A DNA stretch of 64,000 nt from Nocardia transvalensis (GCF_015477765.1 NZ_JADLQQ010000005.1:434001-498000); one strand, 5' to 3'. Positions 1 through 8,383 are shown, counted from the stretch's first letter. The notes: generated by a model from the sequence alone, not told the origin. Numbers and translations: made by a program.

Positions 1-294
1 GACGAGCTCGCGGGTGGCACCTTCACCATCACCAACATCGGCAGCCAGGGCGCGCTGTTCGACACCCCGATTCTGGTCCCGCCGCAGGCGGCGATGCTGG
101 GCACCGGTGCGATCGTCAAGCGGCCCATGGTGATCGCGGACAACGGCAACGAGTTCATCGGCATCCGCTCGATGTGCTACCTGCCGCTGACCTACGATCA
201 CCGGCTCATCGACGGCGCCGACGCCGGTCGCTTCCTCACCACCATCAAGCACCGGCTGGAGGAAGCGGCGTTCGAAGCGGATCTGGGCCTGTAA
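1..294 (+). CDS. sucB: Dihydrolipoamide acyltransferase (E2), C-terminal fragment
   Basis: This is the last 97 residues of the E2 acyltransferase of a 2-oxoacid dehydrogenase complex; the gene enters from the left edge in frame 1. The catalytic-domain signature DHRLIDGADAGRF near the end holds the His and Asp that are catalytic in this family, and the preceding ITNIGSQGALFDTPIL block is typical of the E2 core. E2 carries lipoyl groups, so the lipB and lipA genes downstream make its cofactor. The neighbour order matches the M. tuberculosis dlaT (Rv2215) locus, so the gene is probably the dlaT/sucB orthologue. Whether the complex uses pyruvate or 2-oxoglutarate cannot be told from this piece. 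Confidence 0.93.
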   Translation, partial: DELAGGTFTITNIGSQGALFDTPILVPPQAAMLGTGAIVKRPMVIADNGNEFIGIRSMCYLPLTYDHRLIDGADAGRFLTTIKHRLEEAAFEADLGL

Positions 295-307
295 GCACCG
301 GTCGAGC

Positions 308-1207
308 ATGAAGGTTGTGATCGCCGGCTCGTCCGGGCTGATCGGGACGGCGCTCGTGGCGGCCCTGCGGCGCGACGGGCACGAGGTGGCCCGCCTGGTG
401 CGTCGTCCCGCCGCGGCCCGCGACGAGTTCACCTGGGATCCCGCCCGGGCGCTGCTGCCCGAGCGGGCCCTGCGGGGTGCCGATGCGGTGGTCAACCTCT
501 GCGGCGCCGGGATCGGGGCCCGGCGCTGGAACGGCAGTTACAAACAGGAACTGCGCGACAGCCGGATCACGCCGACCGACGTGCTGGCCGGGGCGGTCGC
601 CGCCGCGGAGGTGCCGACGCTGGTGAACGCCAGCGGCGTGCACTACTACGGCGGCGACACCGGTGACCGGGTGGTCACCGAATCCGACCCGGCGGGCTCG
701 GGCTTCCTGGGCACGCTGTGCAGCGACTGGGAGGCGGCCACCCGTCCCGCGGCCGAGGCCGGTGTGCGGGTGGTGTTGCTGCGCAGCGCCGTCGTGCTGT
801 CGCGGCACGGCGGCATCCTCAACATGCTCGAGCCGCTGTATTCGCTGGGTCTGGGCGGCCGGTTGGGCAACGGCCGCCAGTACGTGCCGTGGATCTCCCT
901 GGCCGACGAGATCGGCGGCATCGTGTTCACTCTCACCCACGACCGGGTGCGCGGTCCGGTGAACATGGTGGGCCCCGCCCCGGTCACCAACGCCGAATTC
1001 AGCCGGGCCCTCGCCCGCACCCTGCACCGGCCGTCGGCCCTCGTGGTCCCCGCCTTCGCCCTGCGACTGCTCATCGGCGAATTCGCCCAAGAGGCGATCC
1101 TGCACGGCCCCCGCGCCATCCCCGCCGCCCTGGAGGAAGCGGGCTACCCCTTCCATCACCACACCATCGGCCAGGCCCTCGCGGCCACCTTCAATCGCGA
1201 ACCCTGA
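308..1207 (+). CDS. TIGR01777-type epimerase (SDR39U1 family), Rv2216-like
   Basis: A 299-residue NAD(P)-binding protein of the SDR39U1/YfcH family. The N-terminus has the Rossmann glycine motif GSSGLIG (residues 8-14). The C-terminal ~50 residues match the DUF1731 tail of this family (RLLIGEFAQEAILHGPRA). It starts 13 bp after the E2 stop and probably shares its transcript. M. tuberculosis has the same gene (Rv2216) between dlaT and lipB. The substrate is unknown for the family; sugar-nucleotide epimerase is a name by similarity only. Confidence 0.9.
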   Translation: MKVVIAGSSGLIGTALVAALRRDGHEVARLVRRPAAARDEFTWDPARALLPERALRGADAVVNLCGAGIGARRWNGSYKQELRDSRITPTDVLAGAVAAAEVPTLVNASGVHYYGGDTGDRVVTESDPAGSGFLGTLCSDWEAATRPAAEAGVRVVLLRSAVVLSRHGGILNMLEPLYSLGLGGRLGNGRQYVPWISLADEIGGIVFTLTHDRVRGPVNMVGPAPVTNAEFSRALARTLHRPSALVVPAFALRLLIGEFAQEAILHGPRAIPAALEEAGYPFHHHTIGQALAATFNREP

Positions 1208-1220
1208 ACGGTCACCACGT

Positions 1221-1288
1221 CAGCCGCACCCCGTGCATGCATCCGCACGCCCTACTAAGTGTGCGGATGCATGCAGGGGGTGCGGCTG
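1221..1288. terminator. Long near-perfect inverted repeat (28-bp arms)
   Basis: The arms at 1221-1248 and 1261-1288 are reverse complements with one mismatch in 28 positions, around a 12-nt loop (1249-1260). The structure starts 13 bp after the epimerase stop. It would form a very stable hairpin on either strand. Terminator is the simplest reading, although there is no clear T-run and the arms are longer than usual; a miniature mobile repeat is an alternative. Confidence 0.6.
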
Positions 1289-1385
1289 TCCGGACTCTGG
1301 GGACCGAGGCGGCACTCGTGTGGAGCGTGCCACGTTTCGGGAACCGGATCGGGTGCGGCGGCAATGGTCTGGTTACGGTGGGCGG

Positions 1386-1997
1386 GTGAGTGAGAACGGG
1401 CAGGCGGCGTTGGTGATTCGCGATGCACGGGAAGAGGATCTGGCGCAGATCCTGGTCATCCACAATGCGGCGATCGCCGAGACGACGGCGATCTGGGATA
1501 CCGAGCCGGTCGAGCTCGACGAGCGGCTGACGTGGTGGCGGGGACGGACCGCCGCGGGCTATCCGGTGCTGGTGGCCGATATCGATGGTGAGGTGGCCGG
1601 ATACGCCACCTACGCGCAGTGGCGGCCGAAGTCGGGATACCGGTTCTGCGTGGAGAACTCGGTGTATGTCGCCGACCGCTTCCACGGTCGCGGCGTGGCC
1701 ACCGCATTGCTGACCGAACTGCTCGCGCGCGCCCGCCGATCCGGCACCGTGCACGCGGTGATCGCCGCCATCGAATCGGAGAACACCACCTCGATTCGGC
1801 TGCACGAGAAGTTCGGGTTCCGCACCGTGGGCGTGCTGCCCGAGGTCGGCCACAAATTCGGCCGCTGGATGGATCTGACGCTGATGCAACTCACGCTGCC
1901 CGAGGGGACGCCCGACGCGGCATCCGCAGCGGCGCACCCGGCCGCCACCGGGCCCGTCGCTTCCACCGGCAACAATGGCGTAACGTCGGAGCAGTGA
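1386..1997 (+). CDS. GNAT N-acetyltransferase, phosphinothricin acetyltransferase-like
   Basis: A 203-residue acetyl-CoA-dependent N-acetyltransferase. The GTG at 1386 is chosen because an upstream in-frame ATG (1233) would place the long hairpin inside the gene, and homology starts at ALVIRDAREEDLAQI. Motif A is visible in RFHGRGVATALL (Q/RxxGxG/A), followed by the ENTTSIRLHEKFGF segment typical of the phosphinothricin/methionine-sulfoximine acetyltransferase (Pat/MddA) group. Such enzymes acetylate glutamine-synthetase inhibitors, which is suggestive near glnA, but members also act on methionine derivatives. M. tuberculosis lacks this gene between Rv2216 and lipB, so it is an insertion in the conserved block. 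Confidence 0.85.
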   Translation: MSENGQAALVIRDAREEDLAQILVIHNAAIAETTAIWDTEPVELDERLTWWRGRTAAGYPVLVADIDGEVAGYATYAQWRPKSGYRFCVENSVYVADRFHGRGVATALLTELLARARRSGTVHAVIAAIESENTTSIRLHEKFGFRTVGVLPEVGHKFGRWMDLTLMQLTLPEGTPDAASAAAHPAATGPVASTGNNGVTSEQ

Positions 1998-2070
1998 GCG
2001 AGCTTGCGAGCGAACCATGGGCACAGCGCGCATCGCGCACGGCGGCATCGAGCGCCAGCGAGGTGACGCC

Positions 2071-2904
2071 GTGAGCGAGCCGTCCATACAGAGCACGCCT
2101 GCAAGCGAATCTGCCAGTACCCCCGCATCGATGACCGACACGTCGCCGCAGCCGGTGATCCCGGCGCGTCGGCTGGTCGAATCCGCCCGCGCCGACCACA
2201 CCCCGGTGATCGTCGAGGATCTCGGCGTCATCGACTACCACCGCGCCTGGGAGCTGCAGCGCAGCATCGCCGCAGAGCGCGCCGAGGGCATCGGGCAGGA
2301 CCGGCTGCTGTTGCTGGAACACCCGTCGGTCTTCACCGCGGGCCGCCGGACGGAGCCGGAAGATATGCCGATCGATGGAAGCCCGGTCGTCCCGGTCGAC
2401 CGCGGCGGCAAGATCACCTGGCACGGTCCCGGACAGTTGGTCGGCTACCCGATCGTCCGCCTGGCCGAGCCCGTCGACGTGGTCGATTACGTGCGCCGGT
2501 TGGAAGAGGCGCTCATCACCGTCTGCGGCGGCCTCGGCGTCGGCTGCGGCCGGGTCGAGGGGCGCTCGGGCGTCTGGGTTCCAGCGAACGATCTGCAACC
2601 GGAACGGAAGGTGGCCGCGATCGGCGTGCGGGTGCAGCGCGGCGTGGCCCTGCACGGCATCTCGCTGAACTGTAATTCCGCGCTGGACGGCTTTCAGGCC
2701 ATCGTGCCCTGCGGCATCCGCGACGCCGGGGTGACGACGCTGAGCCGCGAACTGGGCCGCGACGTCACCGTGGCCGAGGTGCGCCCGCTGGTCGCCGACG
2801 CGATCCTGCGCGCCCTCGATGGCAACCTGCCCGTTTCCGATCACACTATTGCCCGGATCACACCGGTCGCGGCCGGTGCCGGAGCACCCGCCAAGGCCGA
2901 ATGA
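2071..2904 (+). CDS. lipB: Octanoyltransferase LipB
   Basis: Transfers the octanoyl chain from octanoyl-ACP to lipoyl domains, the first step of lipoate synthesis. The LipB core runs from about VIVEDLGVIDYHRAW to the C-terminus, with LEHPSVFTAGRRT and RGGKITWHGPGQLVGYP. The catalytic dyad is visible as Lys180 (ERKVAAIGV) and Cys214 (IVPCGI), with the same 34-residue spacing as Lys142/Cys176 of M. tuberculosis LipB. The GTG at 2071 is preferred because GAGGTG lies just upstream; ATG 2131 is the alternative and would give a protein nearer the usual ~230-260 residues. It is followed by lipA. Confidence 0.95.
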   Translation: MSEPSIQSTPASESASTPASMTDTSPQPVIPARRLVESARADHTPVIVEDLGVIDYHRAWELQRSIAAERAEGIGQDRLLLLEHPSVFTAGRRTEPEDMPIDGSPVVPVDRGGKITWHGPGQLVGYPIVRLAEPVDVVDYVRRLEEALITVCGGLGVGCGRVEGRSGVWVPANDLQPERKVAAIGVRVQRGVALHGISLNCNSALDGFQAIVPCGIRDAGVTTLSRELGRDVTVAEVRPLVADAILRALDGNLPVSDHTIARITPVAAGAGAPAKAE

Positions 2905-2925
2905 GATCGGCGTAGCATCGGTTCA

Positions 2926-3978
2926 GTGACCTCAGTCGACACCCCGACATCGAAGAACGGTGGGCTCAACCCGGCCGCGCCGAACGGACGCAAGCTGCTT
3001 CGCATCGAGGCACGCAACGCCCAGACCCCGATCGAACGCAAACCCAAGTGGATTCGCACCCGCGCCACCATGGGCCCGGAGTATTCGGAGCTCAAGGGCC
3101 TGGTGAAACGCGAAGGGCTGCATACGGTCTGCGAGGAGGCGGGCTGTCCGAACATCTTCGAATGCTGGGAGGACCGCGAGGCGACCTTCCTGATCGGCGG
3201 CGAACAGTGCACCCGCCGCTGCGACTTCTGCCAGATCGACACCGGTAAGCCCGCCGCCCTCGACCGCGACGAGCCGCGCCGGGTGGCCGAGAGCGTGCAG
3301 GCGATGGGCCTGCGCTATTCGACGATCACCGGTGTGGCCCGCGACGATCTGGAAGACGGCGGCGCCTGGCTGTACGCCGAAACCGTGCGCGCCATCAAGC
3401 GACTCAATCCGCACACCGGCGTGGAGCTGCTGATCCCGGACTTCAACGCCGATCCCGACCAGCTGGCCGAGGTGTTCTCCGCGCGCCCGGAGGTGCTGGC
3501 GCACAACGTCGAAACGGTCCCGCGCATCTTCAAGCGCATCCGTCCGGCGTTCCGCTACGAACGCTCGATGGCGGTGATCACCGCGGCCCGGGAGGCCGGT
3601 CTGGTCACCAAGTCGAATCTGATCCTCGGCATGGGCGAAACTCCCGAGGAGGTCACCCAGGCCATGCGCGACCTGCACGAGGCCGGGTGCGACATCCTCA
3701 CCATCACCCAGTACCTGCGCCCCTCGCCGCGGCACCACCCCGTGGACCGCTGGGTCAAGCCGGAGGAGTTCGTCGAACACTCCCGCGTGGCCACCGAGAT
3801 CGGCTTCGCCGGTGTGATGGCGGGCCCGCTGGTCCGCTCCTCCTACCGCGCCGGCCGCCTCTACGCCCAGGCCATGGCCCACCACGGCCGCGAGATCGCG
3901 CCCGAGATGGCCCATCTCGCCGAGGAGGGCTCCGCCTCCCAGGAGGCCAGTTCGGTGCTCGCCCGCTTCGGTTCCTGA
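2926..3978 (+). CDS. lipA: Lipoyl synthase LipA
   Basis: A 350-residue radical-SAM enzyme that inserts two sulfurs into the octanoyl chain placed by LipB. It shows the radical-SAM cluster motif CTRRCDFC (CxxxCxxC) and the auxiliary-cluster motif CEEAGCPNIFEC (Cx4Cx5C), the cluster that is sacrificed as sulfur donor. The GTG start at 2926 lies 21 bp after the lipB stop, consistent with one operon. The C-terminal RSSYRAG segment, with its conserved serine ligand, is present. A stem-loop follows the stop. Confidence 0.97.
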   Translation: MTSVDTPTSKNGGLNPAAPNGRKLLRIEARNAQTPIERKPKWIRTRATMGPEYSELKGLVKREGLHTVCEEAGCPNIFECWEDREATFLIGGEQCTRRCDFCQIDTGKPAALDRDEPRRVAESVQAMGLRYSTITGVARDDLEDGGAWLYAETVRAIKRLNPHTGVELLIPDFNADPDQLAEVFSARPEVLAHNVETVPRIFKRIRPAFRYERSMAVITAAREAGLVTKSNLILGMGETPEEVTQAMRDLHEAGCDILTITQYLRPSPRHHPVDRWVKPEEFVEHSRVATEIGFAGVMAGPLVRSSYRAGRLYAQAMAHHGREIAPEMAHLAEEGSASQEASSVLARFGS

Positions 3979-3979
3979 T

Positions 3980-4001
3980 CCCGGCGGAAAAGCAGGCCGG
4001 G
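3980..4001 (+). terminator. Stem-loop after lipA
   Basis: CCCGGC (3980-3985) and GCCGGG (3996-4001) pair around a 10-nt A-rich loop, directly after the lipA stop. A nearly identical element follows the DUF4191 gene at 7174-7194, so this looks like a dispersed 3'-end hairpin of this genome. There is no T-run, so it may terminate weakly or stabilise RNA. Confidence 0.5.
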
Positions 4002-4160
4002 AACAACGGGGATACACGCACGCGCCCCCGGACCGACCGGTAGGGGCGTGGCTCGATCTATCTCGGTGTGTCTCGGGATCTTTCGAATTGCTGACAGGTC
4101 GTGGTCGTCGGTGGGAAGCTCGGATTAACCGCACATGTCGTACTCCGGGAGTGAGGGCAC

Positions 4161-6362
4161 ATGGTCGAGAAGGCGAGCACACCCGCCGGAGGCAACGGCA
4201 GGGTAGTCACGGTGGAGCGTCCCACGGACATCCGCAACGTGGTGCTGGTCGGGCACAGTGGGTCGGGGAAAACCACGCTGGTCGAGGCGCTCGCCGTGGC
4301 CACCGGCGCGGTCACCCGGGCCGGGCGGGTGGAGGACGGCACCTGCGTGTCCGACTACGACGACATCGAACAGCGACAACATAGATCGGTGCAGTTGTCG
4401 GTGGTCCCGATCGCCTGGGACGGGATCAAGATCAATCTGCTGGACACTCCCGGATATGCCGATTTCGTCGGCGAATTGAGGGCCGGTCTGCGCGCCGCGG
4501 ACGCGGCCCTTTTCGTGATCTCGGCCGCCGCCGGTGCGGAGGGCGTCGGCGGGCAGACCCTCGCCCTGTGGGAGGAATGCGCCGCGGTCGGCATGCCCCG
4601 CGCGCTCGTGATCACCCATTTGGACGCCGCCCGAGCCGATTTCGACGAGATGGCCGAGACCTGTCGCGACTTTCTCGGCGGCGGCGCGGCGGAAAGCATG
4701 CTGCCGCTGCATCTTCCGGTGTACGGGCCGAAGGCCGCCGACGGCCACCGCCCCGTGACGGGGCTGATCGATCTGCTCACCCAGCAGGTCTTCGACTACT
4801 CCGCGGGCGAGCACACCCGCACCGAACCGACACCCGAACAGAGCGAGCTGATCGAGACGGCCCGCGGGCGGCTCATCGAGGGCATCATCGCCGAGAGCGA
4901 GGACGAGACCCTCATGGACCGCTATCTCGAGGGCGAGGAGATCGATCTCACCACGCTGGTCACCGATCTGGAGCGGGCCGTCGCGCGCGGCAGCTTCCAT
5001 CCGATCCTGATCGCCGCTCCCCCGCCCGAGGGCGCGAAACAGGGCCTGGGCATGGTCGAGATCCTGGATCTGATCACGCGCGGATTCCCCACGCCCGCAG
5101 AGCATCCCGTCTCGGCGAGCTCCCCCTCCGGCAGTTCGGCCCCCGAGCCGCTGACCTGTGATCCGCAGGCGCCCCTCGCCGCCGAGGTGATCCGCACCGC
5201 CTCCGACCCCTACGTCGGGCGGCTGTCGCTGGTGCGCGTGTTCTCGGGCACCCTGCGCCCCGACGACACGGTGCACGTCTGCGGCCACGGCCCCACCGAA
5301 GAACGAAACCACGACGTGGACGAACGGGTGGGCGCGGTCTCGGCCCCCTTCGGCAAACAGCAACGGCCGCTCGGCCAGGCGATCGCAGGCGATATCGCCT
5401 GCGTCACCAAACTCGGTCATGCCGAGACCGGAGATACGTTGTCCGCCAAGGACACTCCGCTGCTGATCGAGCCGTGGTCGATGCCCGAGCCGCTGCTGCC
5501 CGTGGCCATTCGCGCGCACAGCAAGGCCGACGAGGACAAGCTGTCGCAGGGCCTGGGGCGGCTGGTGGCCGAGGATCCGACCGTGCGGCTGGAGCAGAAC
5601 GGCCAGACCCATCAGATGGTGCTGTGGTGTCTGGGCGAAGCGCACCGCGACGTGGCCCTGGAGCGGCTGCGGTCGCGGTTCGGCGTCCAGGTGGATGTGA
5701 TCGAGCACAAGGTGGCGCTGCGGGAAACCTTCGCCACCAGCGCAACCGGGCGCGGGCGGCATGTGAAACAGTCCGGCGGCCACGGCCAGTACGCCATCTG
5801 CGAGATCGAGGTGGCGCCGCTGCCGGAGGGGTCGGGAATCGAATTCGTCGACAAGGTGGTGGGCGGAGTCGTTCCGCGCCAATTCATTCCGTCGGTGGAG
5901 AAGGGTGTGCGCGCACAGGCGACCAAGGGCGTGGTCGCGGGCTATCCCCTGGTGGACGTGCGGGTGACGCTGTTCGACGGCAAGGCCCATTCGGTCGACT
6001 CCTCCGATGCCGCCTTCCAGACCGCGGGCGCGCTGGCGCTGCGCGAGGCCGCCGCGGCGGCGAAGATCAACCTGCTGGAGCCGATCGCCGAGGTGCGCGT
6101 GACGGTGTCCGACGATTACGTCGGGGCGGTCCTGTCGGACCTGTCCAGCCGGCGTGGCCGGGTGCTGGGCACCGAACCGGTCGGCGGCGGACGCACGGCC
6201 ATCCGCGCCGAGGTGCCGGAGCTGGAGCTGAGCCGCTACGCCATCGACCTGCGCTCCCTCTCGCACGGAGGGGCGCAGTTCAGCCGGACCTACAGCCGCC
6301 ACGAACCCATGCCCACCCAGCTCGCCGAGACCATCCGCACCCAGGCCAAGGCCCCGGCCTGA
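4161..6362 (+). CDS. Elongation factor G-like GTPase (EF-G2, FusA2 type)
   Basis: A 733-residue translational GTPase with the domain order of EF-G. The G1 motif GHSGSGKT is at residues ~31-38, G3 is DTPGYADF, and the usual NKxD is replaced by THLD. That substitution is seen in the actinobacterial EF-G2 group represented by M. tuberculosis FusA2 (Rv0120c) rather than the essential FusA. Domains II-V follow, including the GHGQYA and SSDAAFQTAGALALREA segments of domains IV-V. Members lack a firmly established role; ribosome binding or recycling under stress is an inference. The ATG at 4161 is preceded by GGGAGTGAGGG. M. tuberculosis does not have this gene between lipA and Rv2219. Confidence 0.9.
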   Translation: MVEKASTPAGGNGRVVTVERPTDIRNVVLVGHSGSGKTTLVEALAVATGAVTRAGRVEDGTCVSDYDDIEQRQHRSVQLSVVPIAWDGIKINLLDTPGYADFVGELRAGLRAADAALFVISAAAGAEGVGGQTLALWEECAAVGMPRALVITHLDAARADFDEMAETCRDFLGGGAAESMLPLHLPVYGPKAADGHRPVTGLIDLLTQQVFDYSAGEHTRTEPTPEQSELIETARGRLIEGIIAESEDETLMDRYLEGEEIDLTTLVTDLERAVARGSFHPILIAAPPPEGAKQGLGMVEILDLITRGFPTPAEHPVSASSPSGSSAPEPLTCDPQAPLAAEVIRTASDPYVGRLSLVRVFSGTLRPDDTVHVCGHGPTEERNHDVDERVGAVSAPFGKQQRPLGQAIAGDIACVTKLGHAETGDTLSAKDTPLLIEPWSMPEPLLPVAIRAHSKADEDKLSQGLGRLVAEDPTVRLEQNGQTHQMVLWCLGEAHRDVALERLRSRFGVQVDVIEHKVALRETFATSATGRGRHVKQSGGHGQYAICEIEVAPLPEGSGIEFVDKVVGGVVPRQFIPSVEKGVRAQATKGVVAGYPLVDVRVTLFDGKAHSVDSSDAAFQTAGALALREAAAAAKINLLEPIAEVRVTVSDDYVGAVLSDLSSRRGRVLGTEPVGGGRTAIRAEVPELELSRYAIDLRSLSHGGAQFSRTYSRHEPMPTQLAETIRTQAKAPA

Positions 6363-6428
6363 TCGATCGGGGCAATCCGGCCGATCCGGCTGCGCGGCGC
6401 TGGACCCTCGCCCACTATCCTGAGAACC

Positions 6429-7172
6429 ATGGCAGCAGGTAAGGGCGGTAAACCGTCGAAGGAAGCGAAGGCCGCGGCGAAGGCGGCGCGCAAGCAGGCG
6501 TCGAAGGAGCGGCGTCGGCAGCTCTGGCAGGCCTTCCAGATGCAGCGCAAGGAAGACAAGCTGCTGCTTCCGTTGATGATCGGCGCCTTCGTCGGCATCG
6601 CCGTGGTGCTGTTCGTGATCGGCCTGTTCTTCGGCCTGCAGTGGTTCCTGCTGCCGATCGGTCTGCTGCTGGGCGCGCTGGTGGCGTTCATCATCTTCGG
6701 CCGCCGCGTGCAGAAGAACGTGTATGCCAAGGCCGAGGGCCAGGCCGGGGCGGCCGCGTGGGTGCTGGAGAATCTGCAGGGCAAGTGGCGCGTCACCAAC
6801 GGCGTCGCCGCCACCACCCAGCTCGACGCCGTGCACCGGGTGATCGGTCTGCCGGGCGTCATCCTGGTCGCCGAGGGCTCGCCGCAGCGCGTGAAATCGC
6901 TGCTGGCACAGGAGAAGAAGCGCACCGCGCGGCTGGTCGGCGACACCCCGATCTACGACATCGTCATCGGTAACGACGAGGGCCAGGTGCCGCTGAAGGA
7001 CCTGCAGCGCTACGTCACCAAACTCCCCCGCAACATCAACACCAAGCGCATGGACCTCATCGAGGGCCGCCTGTCCGCCCTGGCCACCCGTGGCGGCCCC
7101 GCCCTCCCCAAGGGCCCCCTCCCCACCGGCGCCAAGATGCGCGGCGTCCAGCGCACCATTCGCCGCCGCTGA
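6429..7172 (+). CDS. DUF4191 membrane protein (Rv2219-like)
   Basis: A 247-residue protein with a very basic N-terminus (many Lys/Arg/Ala in residues 1-45), two adjacent membrane segments (about residues 48-92), and a cytosolic C-terminal domain ending in basic residues. Length and layout match the DUF4191 family, whose M. tuberculosis member Rv2219 lies next to lipA. The function is unknown. It follows the EF-G2 gene by 66 bp and precedes the hairpin and tandem-repeat tract. Confidence 0.9.
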   Translation: MAAGKGGKPSKEAKAAAKAARKQASKERRRQLWQAFQMQRKEDKLLLPLMIGAFVGIAVVLFVIGLFFGLQWFLLPIGLLLGALVAFIIFGRRVQKNVYAKAEGQAGAAAWVLENLQGKWRVTNGVAATTQLDAVHRVIGLPGVILVAEGSPQRVKSLLAQEKKRTARLVGDTPIYDIVIGNDEGQVPLKDLQRYVTKLPRNINTKRMDLIEGRLSALATRGGPALPKGPLPTGAKMRGVQRTIRRR

Positions 7173-7173
7173 T

Positions 7174-7194
7174 CCCGGCGAAAAGCACGCCGGG
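7174..7194 (+). terminator. Stem-loop after the DUF4191 gene
   Basis: CCCGGCG (7174-7180) pairs with CGCCGGG (7188-7194) around the loop AAAAGCA. It is nearly the same element as the one after lipA. Its right arm is also the start of the first unit of the 21-bp tandem repeat. Confidence 0.55.
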
Positions 7195-7310
7195 AATTAG
7201 AGGACGCACGCCGGGAACTAGAGGACGCACGCCGGGAACTAGAGGACGCACGCCGGGAACTAGAGGACACACGCCGGGAACTAGAGGACGCACGCCGGGA
7301 ACTACAGGAC
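7185..7310 (+). repeat. Six-copy 21-bp tandem repeat
   Basis: Units start at 7185, 7206, 7227, 7248, 7269 and 7290, with an exact 21-bp period. Each begins GCACGCCGGGAA and continues with CTAGAGGAC; the first has ATT for ACT, the fifth starts ACACG, and the last has CTACAGG. There are no spacers, so it is not CRISPR. The array fills the gap between the DUF4191 gene and the toxin-antitoxin pair. It could be a variable-number repeat or a phased protein-binding array. Confidence 0.95.
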
Positions 7311-7352
7311 AACGGCAGCTTCATGCACATGATGCGAGGTACGATCGGGCAC

Positions 7353-7565
7353 ATGGCCGTGAAGATGAATATCGTCCTTCCCGACGAGATCGCGGCTCGA
7401 CTTCGGGATGTAGCAGGCGAGGGCAAGATGAGCGATTACATCGCCCGCGCGGTTCGCAGCCGGCTGGTCGAAGACGAACTCCGCGCGCTCACCGAGTGGG
7501 AGGCCCAGCACGGAGGGCCGGATTTATCGTTCGAACTGGGATGGGAGCAGGACCCCGCCGAATGA
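7353..7565 (+). CDS. Ribbon-helix-helix (CopG/MazE-type) antitoxin
   Basis: A 70-residue small protein. The N-terminal MNIVLPDEIAARLRDVA strand-helix and the following MSDYIARAVRSRL helix match the ribbon-helix-helix DNA-binding fold of MazE/CopG-type antitoxins. The acidic C-terminus (DLSFELGWEQDPAE) would be the toxin-binding tail. ATG 7353 is chosen because homology begins there; ATG 7323 would add ten residues. The stop overlaps the start of the toxin gene (ATGA), the usual coupled arrangement. Autoregulation through the upstream region is likely for this family. Confidence 0.8.
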   Translation: MAVKMNIVLPDEIAARLRDVAGEGKMSDYIARAVRSRLVEDELRALTEWEAQHGGPDLSFELGWEQDPAE

Positions 7566-7876
7566 GCGAGCCGACCGCGCAGGGCGAGATCTGGACGGTA
7601 CGAACGATTTCGGGGCAAGAGTACTCGGCGGTGGTCGCGGACGCGGATATGCTCGCACGAAGCCGACCGACTGTCATGGCCGCACGGGTCTCCCCCACCC
7701 GCGAGGTTCCCTCGGCACTGGAACTTCTGACCGTGCCCCTCTCCGACAGCGAGGTGGTGGCCGTCTACTCGATGGCAACCATTCCCCGGACGGCCTTCGT
7801 CGAGCTGAAGACCCGCCTCACCGGCGAGCAGCTCGAGCGCCTGAAGGTCGCGCTGCGGGCGCGGTTCGATCTCTGA
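7562..7876 (+). CDS. MazF/PemK-like toxin
   Basis: A 104-residue protein whose start overlaps the antitoxin stop by 4 bp. The GEIWTVRTISGQEYSAVV beginning and the C-terminal MATIPRTAFVELKTRLTGE followed by QLERLKVALRARF resemble the first strand and last helices of MazF endoribonucleases. The central region is divergent and the usual RPVVVV strand is weakly conserved (RPTVMAARV). The toxin call therefore rests largely on layout and the C-terminal pattern. It is convergent with the RDD gene, 13 bp away. Confidence 0.65.
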   Translation: MSEPTAQGEIWTVRTISGQEYSAVVADADMLARSRPTVMAARVSPTREVPSALELLTVPLSDSEVVAVYSMATIPRTAFVELKTRLTGEQLERLKVALRARFDL

Positions 7877-7888
7877 CCCGACTATCGG

Positions 7889-8347
7889 TTACCGCGAGCG
7901 AACCAACGCGGTGCCGGTGGCACGGTCGTGCATGCCGCGTCCGTCGGAGTCGGTGAACAGGGCGGGGACGACGAAGATCAGCAGGACCTGGCGGGCCAGG
8001 GCGCGGACGAAACCGACGGGGACGGCCGCGTCGATGCGGATGACGCGCAGGCGCAGGAAGAACTGGCCCGGCGTGAAGCCGAACAGCGTCACGGTGACGA
8101 TGCCGATCACGAACCAGACCAGCAGGGTGACGGTGTTGACGCTGCCGCCGCGCACGATCAGCGCGGCAATGCCCATGGCGATGAACCAGTCCACGAACAG
8201 CGCCACGATGCGCCGCATCATCGATGCCAATGATCCCGCACCCGATTCCGGCAGACCCAGCAGCTCGCCCGGATATTCGCCCGGCGCCGGATCTCCCGGA
8301 TCGGCCGCATTCGGTCCCGACAGCCAGGAACCGGTGATTCGTCCCAT
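7889..8347 (-). CDS. RDD family membrane protein (Rv2219A-like)
   Basis: A 152-residue membrane protein with a Pro/Gly-rich N-terminus of ~40 residues followed by about three membrane segments. The RDD signatures are MMRRIVALFVDWFIA, GFTPGQFFLRLRVI and DRATGTALV. M. tuberculosis has a gene of this type (Rv2219A) in the same place, between Rv2219 and glnA1, although orientation should be compared directly. The family function is unclear; some RDD proteins act in ion antiport. Confidence 0.85.
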   Translation of the reverse strand: MGRITGSWLSGPNAADPGDPAPGEYPGELLGLPESGAGSLASMMRRIVALFVDWFIAMGIAALIVRGGSVNTVTLLVWFVIGIVTVTLFGFTPGQFFLRLRVIRIDAAVPVGFVRALARQVLLIFVVPALFTDSDGRGMHDRATGTALVRSR

Positions 8348-8383
8348 GCCCCCAGCTTAGGCACCGCGGCCGGGTCGGCCACG

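Noticed and set aside
1212..2231. Reverse-strand 339-codon gene across the GNAT gene
   Set aside because: It runs through the long hairpin and is antisense to a clear acetyltransferase.
4125..6836. A 903-codon reverse-strand open frame
   Set aside because: It is the antisense shadow of the EF-G2 and DUF4191 genes; high GC keeps the opposite frame open. The translation is low-complexity Gly/Arg/His-rich with no domain.
7185..7310. CRISPR array
   Set aside because: Repeats are contiguous with no unique spacers and there are no cas genes.
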